The translations under genes were made by a program, and so were the position numbers. The notes under the pieces were generated by a model. That model was given only the letters and a program-made list of their open reading frames with translations, did no database searches and was not told where the DNA came from. A DNA stretch of 64,000 nt. It comes from Hippopus hippopus. Taxonomy: Eukaryota; Mollusca; Bivalvia; Cardiida; Cardiidae. Positions 13,401 to 25,400 of this stretch are shown piece by piece; positions within the stretch are counted from its first letter, which is position 1; the number at the start of each line of letters is the position of its first letter. Location of the stretch: NCBI GenBank assembly GCA_946811185.2, contig OX328112.1, positions 12,735,215 to 12,799,214 of the forward strand, read 5' to 3'.

Positions 13401-16400
13401 GGCTGAGATGGCAAGAAATTGTGTTTTAAAATGTAAAAAACATTGGGGAAAAAAAGAAAATACTGGTTACCAGCATTTTTCCCACAATGTTTTCAGAATT
13501 CCTAGTCCTTTAAATAAACATGAGTATCAAAAGGAGTCAAATCAACAATGAAGGAGAGTGTAACAGTGCAGCCCCAACACGAAAACTTTGAATTAGCATC
13601 TCAATTTTCTGTCATTAAGAAATTTGATAACATTAGCATATCAGGAAGATTAATCCCCTCAAATTTTAATTTTATATCAAAATACATCTTTACCCCTTAC
13701 CAAAGCACGTCATGAGCAAGTTTAGCTCCTTTTTCAAAGGCACTGTTTACTTCATATGTAGGCTATGATCTGTGAAAAAGGGGTTAAATGTATTACAAAG
13801 TACCGAGGTCAGCCTGCATAGTCTGGCCAGGCTGACCTGGATCAAAACTTTTTGCCTTTTCAGTGAACTTCATGCATGTCAAAAGACCAGTTTACCTCAA
13901 GTTGTTTAGACAACGATTCCCAAAAGCTCTGGTATAATTGAAGGTCAGAGAAATCAAATCTCAAGGAAACAGATCAATTAGTGGCTATTTCAACAACGTT
14001 GCTATCCATAGTAGAAGGCCAATCAGTGGTTATCTCAAGTATATATACGTTAGAGACAAGCTACCTTAACCCTTTACCACACGGCAAAATTTAAGACCTA
14101 TCCAAATTGAAAGCATTTGCAGACGACAATTTCATAGTGGCTCAAATGACGCAACTTTTCTTTGATAGGGTAGAAAACTTTGTGGGAAAAGGAGAAAATG
14201 CTGGTTACCAGCATTTTCTCCTTTTCCCACAATGTTTTCAAAAGGCCTCTTTTTTAGGGGCGTCAAAAGGCGTCATTGTGTGGTAAAGGGTTAACTGAAT
14301 TTGTCAGATGATGAGCTACCTCAAGTACAGAAATTCAAAGAGTGGCTACTTTGAAAAAAAAAAAAAGGTCAGAAAAGGGTACTTAAGTAAATGAGTCTTT
14401 GAACTGTGTCAAAAATTAGAAAGGTCAGAGGGAAGCTACCTCAAGTAAAAAGGAAGAGTAGCTATCTTAAGTATATAGGTCATAGAATAGCTACCACAAG
14501 TTTATAGATCATGCAGTAGCTACCTCAAGTATAAAGGCTATAGAGTAGCTACCTCAAGTTTATAGATCATGGAGTAGCTAAGTCAAGTATATAGGCTACA
14601 GAGTAGCTACCTCAAGTAGATAGGTCATAGAGTAGGTACCTTAAGTATATAGGTCATATAGTAGCTACGGTACTTCAAGTATAAAAGCTATAGAGTAGCT
14701 ACCTCAAGTTAACAGATCATAGAGTAGCTACCTCAAGTTGACAGGTCATAGAGTAGGTACCTCAAGTATATAGGTCATAGCATTGCTTCCTCAAGTTTAT
14801 ATGTCATGGAGTAACTGTCTCAAGGTCATTGGGCATGGAGAAGCTACCTCAAGAATATAGGTCATAGGGAAGCTACCCCAAGTATATAGGTCAAAGAATA
14901 GCTACCTCAAGTATATAGGTCATAGAGAAGCCACCTCAAGTACAACAGTTACAGGGTAGCTGTCTTTTATATAATAGTCATAGAGTGTCTACCTCAATTA
15001 TAGGTCATATTGTAAGTAGCTATCTCAAGCATATGGGTCACAGAGTAGCTTCCTCAAGTACATAGTTCAATGGCAAGTGGATAGGTCAAATAAAGCTTCC
15101 CTAATTTCATAGGATATGAAGTATCTACCTCAAGTGAAGAGATCATTGAGTAGCTTACTAAAATCTTTGGGCCAGAGAATAGCTCACTCAAATATAGAAG
15201 GTCATACAATAGCTAACTCAAGTATATAGATCATGTGCCAGCTGTCATTAGTATTAAGGATAGAGCACCCTAATGGGATATGTGTAACGTCGCCTTTCAT
15301 CGCCAAAATTGTACGGATTTGGCTAAGATTCAGGTAATCCGTACTTGGTGCAGGGAGCCTGCATCTATAAGCCGATCGATTACAGATTACCTGAGTCTTA
15401 GCTGAATCCGTACGTTTTTTTCGGCGATGAAAGATGATGTTACACAAATCCCATTAGGGTACCCTATCCTTAAATCTTTACCAAACGACAAAATTTTAGA
15501 CTTGTCCAAATTGAAAGCATTTGCAGATGACAAAATTAATGTGACTCAAAAATTGAAGTTTGTTTTGGGAAGGGTAGAAAACATGGTGGGAAAAGGAGAA
15601 AATGCTGATTACCAGCATTTTCTCCTCTTCCCACACTCAAAAGGCCTCTTCATCAGGGTCTTGAAAATCAGGGATTGTTCGGTAAAGGGTTAAGGTCATG
15701 CAGTAGCTATCTCAAGTAGGTTAGCGAGTTGCTACCTACATCAAACAAGTCTTAGAGTAGAAAACCTCACATAAATAGGTCAGTGGCTACCTCAAGTAAA
15801 TTGGTCACAGAGTAACCAAATTTTAGCTAGGTGCAGAATCTTTTCATTAAATAAATTGGTCAGACAGTAACTGCCTCAAGCAGACAGGCTAGGGATTCTA
15901 CTTAGTTTAAGTACTGGGAACAAAAATTCAATTTCTTCAAATAACAAAGCATTCATCGGAGAACAGATTTATTTAAAAGACAACTACTTACCATTACCAA
16001 TTTTGAATCAAATCAGGAAATAATTCAATTCTTTGGCCGCCATGCGTGACTCACTGACCTTTTGTGGGCAGTGAAGATCAAGATCAGACTGCACAGAATG
16101 TGCAATCTGATCTTGGATCTACACAGTCCGATATAGAGATATGTATCCTCCCAAAAATACCTTTGAAACAGCAAAATTTGGGTGTATACTAGTGGCTTGA
16201 AAATTTCATTCACTTATTTCACAGGACAAGGGTTAACTCCAAGTACAATTGGAGAGATAACTGACTCAATACTTAAAGATGCATCTTTACTCGTTTTCAT
16301 CCAGTTTTGTAACCAAATTTATTTATGAAATCATAATCATTCTTGTACCTTCATGCCAAATGTTGCCCCTGACGGTTACAAGGTTGCACAGATTACGACG

Positions 16401-19400
16401 TATAGAAAATGCAATTCCTTCTATGGAGGCTATCCGTAGACATTACAACCACAGTTTCCGGTTTAAATCGAAGACAAATCCCTGGCGTCTCTTTATCCCA
16501 TACACCTCATATCGATTTTTTATCTATGCTTACACCGCTATCTATATTCTACACACTGTAAAGTTTTAACAGCGTTTGTTTACTCTCTGGCTGTAAGGGT
16601 GCATCTTAAAAATTCAAATGACCTTCAGTACAAATGCGACACAGTGCAAATATCTCAGGCAAGAAGGACTAAAATGCAAATAGCTTCAAGTGATGACAAC
16701 TTTACCATTCATTCTTAACTGTTTCATTACTGAATAAATAAACTGCATTTTCTCAAAGGCTAAAAATAAAGTTTCGCTACAAAATCAACACAGAGTTCAC
16801 TCTTAATCCAAAACAAAACAGTGGACAGTGTAGATCAATGATCAGACTGTGTGTTCTGTGCAGTCTGATCTTGATCTACACTGTCCACAAAACTTCTGGT
16901 GTAGTCTATGATATGAAAAGAGTTAATGACTTTACCCTCATGCATGTACTTTTACATTCATCTACGTATAAGGCAATAGAGAAAATTCTGGCCAATAATT
17001 TTTCTCTTCTCCAAATGCTTTGAAATTCAGTCAGTGCAGAATTTTCATGCTTGGTAATAGTTACATAAATTGAGTTATGCAAGACCGATTTAACATCTGT
17101 CACCCAGACAACAAGAAACTATTAGTAGATATAACCAAATAAGGCATGCTTATTTTAAAGACAAACCCTCATGCCAATTAAGATAACCCTTACAGTGCCT
17201 AATAAATCTAATTTCTTTTTTATGGGCAGACAGCTCTACCATAAAACAAAGTTGTATGCTCATTCATATTAAAAAAAAAAATGTTTACTGTGGCCCAAGT
17301 GGTGAAGTATGTTGTTGAAAAAGTGAACAACAATATGGAAAAGAAGCAAATACTGGTTTCTCCTTTTCCCACATTTACAAAGGCTTTTTTCCCTAGGGTT
17401 AAAGATAATTGGTTAGTAAAAGACTTATAAAACCGTCAAGATATTGCAATATCGAGGCAGAGGTTGTCGGAATATCTCTGAAGATATCAGACAGTGACAA
17501 TCTAAAGATCACGGCCCGTATTCAACGACCATTCATAAGAACATTCTTAGTCTTATTCTCAAGAATTTTCCAAATTTGAAAGTAACACAATTTCTGATTG
17601 GCTAAACCAATCGGTTAAGCCAATCAAAAGTTGTGTTACTTTCTAAGTCTAAAATTAGACAAAGAATGATTGATGAATACAGACCCAGATTGCAATTAAT
17701 TTTTAGTCTTATCTTGGTCTAATTGCAACAAAACAACATTGTTTTAGCTAGGCATTCTAAGGGTTATGTTTTTCAAACAAAAACTGTCATAACACAAATT
17801 ATTGTATAAAAATCATACCAATGTCACAATGTAAATCCTTAGCTCTTGAATTCTCTACAAATGTTAAAAAACCCTCTTCCGATGAGAATCACATGACTAA
17901 GTATATTAGAAATGCATTTTTTACAGAATTAAATCGTAATTTCTGTATCCACTAAAAATGCCTACAAAAATGACTTACTGTCTGCTAGAAATTTATCTTT
18001 AGCTAGGTCCCCAATGAACCTAATCTAGCTCTTTTTCTTAATAACTTTAGTCTAAATCCAGAACAATTCCTGGTTATTCTATACATTTTGTCATCCAACT
18101 GGTAGAGTGTTCATTACACAACCCTACCTGGTATACATTTCAAAACAATGATTTCTTAAAAATACTAACTTATGATTCTCTTTTGTTTATTTATTGCTAG
18201 TAATACAAATCACTTATAATAGTGAGTAACATAAAATAAGTAGTGTTAGCTTAATGTATTGCTCACTAGAAATAAATCCATCACCAATCAGTTTTTCAAG
18301 GGATTTTTCTACGGATTCACTAATGCTGTCAAATTCATTGTTTCTCAAATACAATTATTCAAACTTGACAGAAAAAAAGACATACAGACATACGCATACC
18401 ATTCTGCTCTAGAGACACAAATACACACACAGTTACACTGACAAAATTAATATACACAATTTTATATATACACACTTTGACAACAAAACACATACACAAG
18501 TTTAGAGACAGAAATACACAAACATATGCTGACAAACATACACATACCTGGTGATAGAGGTGACACTATGGCATATTCAGACAAAGGTGTGCATACATCG
18601 TTAGTCTCATGTGTAAACACGTCTGCAAAAGGCACAGCAAGCAGTCAAACAAGCAAAACTAAAATGTACACCTAAAAACTATACAGCTCTATAGCAAGCA
18701 AGGTCCCAGTGCTTATTTTAACACCAAATGCTTTCAACCCATTACATCATTTAAAGGCTTTTTCTTGTAACTAAAACTACATGGAATAGCAGCCAGGAGG
18801 CAGCACCAACAAGTAAACAGAAATGGAAGTATCAATTTTGATTTTTCGAAAAATGAGAGCCAAGGAAAAAATTGTTGTGACATACCAGTATTCTATAAAG
18901 CTATTCTTTTTTACATTATAGTTTGGAAGAACTTGATCCCTTAACTGTGCAAAAATTAACTGTCACAACCCTAATGTAGACAAAAAATTTTCCTTTTATA
19001 AATGCATTCCATATGGTTTTAAAACAAGAGCCCCGCATGTGGGTGCCAATGATTGACTGCTGTTGCTTGATTTTCAATGAAAATCCAAATTTGAAAAAAA
19101 AAAAAACGTTACTCTGTCAAAATACTTTAATGGTTACCTGCCCTTGTTATATGAGTTCCCCTTTTGATAATTAACAACTTGTCCAAGTTTGAATTTAATA
19201 TCTTCAGTAATTAAGGTGATGTTATAAAATGTCAAACGTTTTAAAAATGTCGAAGTTTTTGCACTATGATGACAACATCAGGGTTACATCAATACCTTTA
19301 TGTTCTTGTTGAAAACAGCGGAGCTAAAGATCCTTGTTACATTTTCTCCATTGATCATTGGAACACATATTTGGTAGGTCTTAACTCTTTACCAAACAAC

Positions 19401-22400
19401 AAAATTTTAGACTGGTCCAAATTGAAAGCACTTGCAGATGACAAAATAAAGGTAACTCAAAAATTGAAATTTGTTTCCAGCTGGGTAGAAAACATTGCGG
19501 GAAAAGGTGAAAATGCTGGTTACCAGCATTTTCTCCTTTTCCCACAATGTTTTCAAAAGGCTTCTATCTCAGGGTCATAAAAACCAGGGATTGCTTGGTA
19601 AAGGGTTAAAAGGGATAGATGGAAGGGGATAATGCTAAACTCTTACATGCATAATTGAAATTTGTCTATAAATAATCAAAAACTATTTGAAACTGTAAGA
19701 AAGGCCATTTAAAGGGAAGGAAGCCACGGCATTAAACTACCAACCTATTCCTGCCACACCAAAGTCTTAAGCAAATATCTACAACTAGGCAAATTTCTCG
19801 AAATGTACATGTACATGGCTATTTGAAGGGGCTCACTTTTTTTGTCAGGTAAGGTTTCCCTAATATATACGTATTTACTGAATAATAATAACAAATTAAT
19901 ATTTTTAAGTCACATTTTTTGTGTTGTCTGCAAATGCTTTTAATTTGGACAAGTCTACAATTTTGTTGTTTGGTAATGAGTTCAGTTTATGAACATACAC
20001 AAAAGATACATGTACCTATCAAAAGCATCATTAAAAAAAAAAAAGCTAAATAAAACAGTCTATGATGTAGCACCTTATACAAAACCCTGCTTGCTATAAA
20101 GCTGCTTTTGATAAATACTTTTTAATCAAAACATATATGTAAACTAAATAAGGGACTTCTACAAGTTATATAATAATATTTTGACAACAATAAAGATGTG
20201 CACTGGTTCTACAAGATACATAAATTATGGTGAAGTTCCTCTTAAACAGCCAAACCTCTCAAAAGAAACAAGATTTTAGATCTAAAATTTATCAAGCCTG
20301 CATTGAACTAAGGAGCATTTTTAACTTTACATCCAATTCTACTGTAATAACCAAATGAACTTCACTCTTTCAATTTTATTCTATGGTTAAAACTGAAAAC
20401 TCCTTCGTTTTTACGACTCTCTCCCTAGAAGAAAGCACTTGAAAACAGGGAGAGAGTAAAAATGCTGATCACCAGCATGTCTTCTCTTCCCACTAATTTC
20501 CCGATCCTATGACATAATGCATCCTTTGAACCACATCTGAGTTATTGACTGCACATGCTTTCGTTATAGACGAGTCAATCTACAGAGTTGTGTAACACAG
20601 ATAACACAGTGGGCCTCTATGAAAAGCCTAGTAACACTAAACTCCAAAAGGTTAATTGACACCAAGCTGCTTTTTTATTTTAAGCACAGTGACCATAGTC
20701 TGATAAATTGTTTCAGATATGTGACTTCTCATAGTCTGATAACAATTTGTCTTTAACAGGTAAAGTCAGCGGAGTCTGATAACAGTTGGTTTTAAGTAAG
20801 TAAAATTCCCAATATGATAACACTTTGTCCTTAACAGGTAAAGTTAACAGTCTGATAACACTTGGTTTTGAAGTCAGATAAAACAATATCTTTTAAAGGT
20901 AAATTTCCAATAGTCTGATAACACTTAGTTTTGAACATGTAGAAAAGCAACCGTCTGATAACACTTTGTTTTGAATTGGTAAAATTGCTATAGTATGAAA
21001 GCACTTTCTTTTTCTAAGTAGTTAAAGTTATCATAGTCTGATAACACCTTCATAAGTAAAGTGAAAATAGACAACAACAAAGTTCTGACATGTAAAAAAT
21101 GCAGTACTGCCTTGATCAGGCTTGTTTTAAGAAAGCAAAATAACACTTGAATATGAAACTTTGTCTACAAATCTAGTTCAATCTATATGCAACTTTAGTA
21201 CAATCATATGACAGAGTTACATACATGTATCTATATAAAACAATACATTGCTATATCTGTTACATGGCAATACCATAAAACCTTGAAATGACAGCCAAAT
21301 AGCATCACCACCGTAGTACAAGAATACAATGTCATGTACATAGCAATGAGAAACATGAAAGCTATTACACTAGTAATGATCCACCAGTGTTACGTAACAA
21401 AAATTCTGAAACCTTGTCAGTGTTTAGCTCATAGAAAGCAAAACAAATGAAATTCTTAATAAAGAAGATCCAAATGTTGCAACATAAACCCCTTTTTTTG
21501 GTGGTCAGAATTTCATATAAAGTATCAGATGGTGCAATGATCAAAAAAAAACTGCATGCTCTGGAAGGTCTCATCTTCATTCACATTGTCTGCAATTACA
21601 ACTCTAGATGTGTCTTTGTCTAGCAAAGCGGGTCTAATCCATCTGCAAAAAGTTTCAAACCATCTCAGCTTGTGCCGCCAAAGCAGGCTGACATTGGTCG
21701 AAAATATTTTTGCTATTTGTAAACTTATTGCATGTCAAAGGACCTTTCTACCTGTATTTGGACAAAATGGATTTTATGGATCCATGATATGATGACTTGC
21801 TTGGTATTATTCATCACAGAGATGCATTAAGCCCCCTTTTTACAGGGCATGGCTCAGATGCTTTTGACGTTACAACAGTTACAAGATCTAACTCTTTACC
21901 ACACAATCCCGACTTTTAACGACCCCGAGAAAGAAGCCTTTTGAAAACATTGTGGGAAAAGGAGAAAATGCTGGTAACCAGCATTTTCTCCTTTTACCAC
22001 AGTGTTTTCTACCCTTGCCAAACCAAATTTCAATTTTTTAGTCACATTTATTTTGTCATCTGCAAATGCTTTCAATTTGGACCAGTCTATAATTTTGTTG
22101 TTTGGTAAAGACTTAAAAGAAAATGCATTATACAATCAAGAAAGATATGTAAAAAGTCGGCAATGAAGTTTTGATAATTATTTTCCAGTTCATGCACTTA
22201 ATGAAGTGAAACTATCATAAGTCCATGCAAAATTGAACATTGCAGGCCAAACGAAGTGTTTCAAAATTGATATGCCTGTGTTTCTCAAGACTTCAAGAAT
22301 TTTTCCTTTGTTCTATTGTTTTTCTTTTTTTGACTATTGAGGACAGCTGTCAATATTTCTCCTTTAGAGCAAAATGTTTACTTTACTTTGAGGCTAGATT

Positions 22401-25400
22401 ATCTAGAATAATGCAATGAGGGAACACAATAATACAGTATTTAGCAGTCTGTGCATTTTTAATGGCTTCATTGCACTTCTCCATGCATTCAATGTTGTTT
22501 CTTTAACAATTATTTTAAGCAATACATGTAGTTACAACATCCTTTCCAAACCAGTGAATGCTTCTCTAAGTATGTAGACAGAAAAAAAATTAAAGCCCTC
22601 AGAGTAGAATGACTGCTGTAGCAAATATTTTCAGCATACCTTGGAAATAATTTTTGCTCAGCAGGGTTTTGAACTAAAAACACAAGAGTTACCACTCATC
22701 TGCAATACTAAGCTACAGTGATTCATAAAACAAAATGCAATTAGGTCTCACTACATAAGGTAAAAGTAGAATTGGGTAACAGGCCTTCAAGTCTGTGCAA
22801 CATAAGCCATATAGATCTAGATATATAATAAGGGTGCCTGAAGCATATTTACCAGAGTGAGAAACTATAATCAAAGAGTTATACAAAAAGTTTGCAATTA
22901 ATTGTTCCATCAATTAATTTCTATAATTATAGAAAGGGTAGACTTGAACTAACTAATCTTTAAATTCATTATAAATGAATCGCAAATCACCACCACAATT
23001 AAGACACCCTTAGGGTGCATTATCAATGAGGTAGACTAAATAAGTCACCAGAAAATACCAAGAAAGAGAATTTCAAGGGTTTTGTCTATATCTTGTATAA
23101 TTTTACAGTGAAAACTGAGACCAGTCTATTCTGTGCAGACTGATATTTATCTACAAAGTTGACAAAGCAAATCAAGTCGTGTATTGCACTCTAATTGTTA
23201 ACATCTGCAAAGTTTCTCTATGCTGTAATTATAATTGACTATACAGCGATTTTTTAATAATTCAATCCACTTTACCCTATCAACACAAAAGTCTATAAAG
23301 AACGAAATAGCTTTAAACCATAATCTTTCCAATGACATGCAACGACATGTGGCCTAAGATGTATCTTATTATAATATAATGTAATGTAAGTTTGTTTAAA
23401 AAATCTTTGTCACTATAAAATTTCAAAACAATGTGCTTTTGCAAACAATTATTACCTTGACAAAACTTTTACAGAATATTTAAACCTTTATCAAACAATC
23501 GCATGTTTTAAGAACCCTACAAAACAGAATTTATTCTCTTCTGCTGATGATACATTTTGTAAATAATGCAATAGTAATGTCATTCAAAGCATATCTATAG
23601 ATCAAAATGCAAATCTATCATATTTTCTCAATACAAACTTTAAGCGCAGAAAATGGACTACAATTTGCGAACAAAGCTTTAACCCTTTACCAATCCCATA
23701 ATTTAACAAACCTGAAGAAAAAGGCTTTTGAAAACATTGTGAAAAAAGGGGCAAACGCTAATAAAAACCAATTTTCTCCTTTTCTCCCCATGTTTTCCAA
23801 CCTTCCAAAAACAATTTTAAATTTTTCAGTCATATTTATGTTGTCGTCTGCAAATGCTTTCAATTTGGAGTAGTCTTAAATTTTGTTGTTTGGTAAAGAG
23901 TTATGACATAATAATGACAAGCACACATACAAACTGTAAATATGTAAAATTTATAACTTTGAACATCACACTATTATGGGTAAACACTCTGTTAAATATA
24001 AATCACTGAAATTAGTAAGATAATGCAGAGGATTTGTTGAAAATTTCATTGATTAAAGATATTACACTCAAATCTGTCTTAAACAGCCAGACAAGAGAAC
24101 AAACATGACTAGCCTTCTAAGGCAGGTGGCTGTGTGAAAGAGGGTTTTCCATATTCAAGACTAGAATTTTGAAACTAAATACGATGATTGCAAGTGGCAT
24201 GATTAACCCAGTGCCAAAAAAAGTTTCCTGTGTTTTTCCAATCCTGAGGAAGAAGGCTTTTGAAAACACTGTGGATACTGGTGAAAATACTAGTTTTCAG
24301 AATTTTCTACCTTTCGCACATTTTTTTCTATTCTTTACTTTAATTTAAACATATTTATTTTACATCAATTGAGAAACAAGTTCTTACAACTTATACTAAT
24401 CTCTCTCGATGCTGCTTCCTGGGAACTACACCAGCACTCGCGTCGAATGTGTGGGCCAATGAAGGATCCCAAAGTTGACAAATTCCATCATTTCAGTGAA
24501 ATTAAATATGAAAATGCTTTGAATATGGACAAGCTTAAAACTGACATTTTTTAACTTTTATGCTGCTACAATGCTCTTTTGCAGACAGTGTAGATCAAGA
24601 TCAGACTGCACAAAACATGCAGTCTGATCTTGGATCTTCACTGCCTGACACAGTGAGTTTTTTTTTTTCCAGCAATAAGAACTTTGTAATTGCAATGTTT
24701 CGGTTAATATTATTGGCTGGAAATCTTTATTCTGCTTATTTAGCAGTTTAACTCTTTACCACACAATCCCGAGTTTTAACGACCTTGAAGAAAAAGCCTT
24801 TTGAAAACATTGTGGGAAAAGGAGAAAATGCTGGTAACCAGCATTTTCTCCTTTTCCGACAAATGTTTTCTACTCTTCCCAAAACAAATTTCATTTTTTG
24901 AGCCACATTTGTTTTGTCATCTACAAATGCTTTGAATTTGGACCAGTTTTAAATTTTGTCCTTTGGTAAAGACTTAATGGTTAAAAGTTCATACCAGTGA
25001 CTCCTAATATTCATATTGATCAGAAAAAAGCATTATTCCTTGAGTTAAACTATCAATTATGGTAAGGCATTTCAGAATTCAATGTTTTTCAAAAAAGAAA
25101 TAAGCGTTGTTGAAAGAATGTGAATAGAATGTTAATAACGAAAAAAAGCTTTTAAAGCAAATTGTTAAAAAAATATCTACAAAACATATCCTACATTGGA
25201 AAACCCAAATCTATCTGGCAAAAAATTCACACACATACAACTATATAAACAATATACCATTCAAAAGACATACCATCTGATTCAACACTATTCATTCTTG
25301 AGGTCAATGAAGGTCGTGTCTCCTTGGTAACTGTGACCTCTGATGTCTGACAAGGTGGACTGAGTCCATGTTTATTTTCAGCGAAAATTCGGAAGAAATA

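Larger units (their letters stand above)
13930..15900. repeat. degenerate ~29-bp satellite, interrupted
   Basis: Units with core AGTAGCTACCTCAAGTATAT then AGGTCATAG, period about 29-31 bp, densest at 14440-15240. Broken by a TTAA-A copy (14066-14294) and by two more TTAA-ended elements (15254-15693), after which units resume to about 15900. Confidence 0.85.

Noticed and set aside
16279..16569. 96-codon plus-strand frame
   Set aside because: No recognised domain, inside a stretch with inverted ends, no splice support.
15427..22135. Recurring 60-100-codon frames containing [20 protein letters not shown]
   Set aside because: Translations of the TTAA-A hairpin, found on both strands at dozens of sites; not a protein family.
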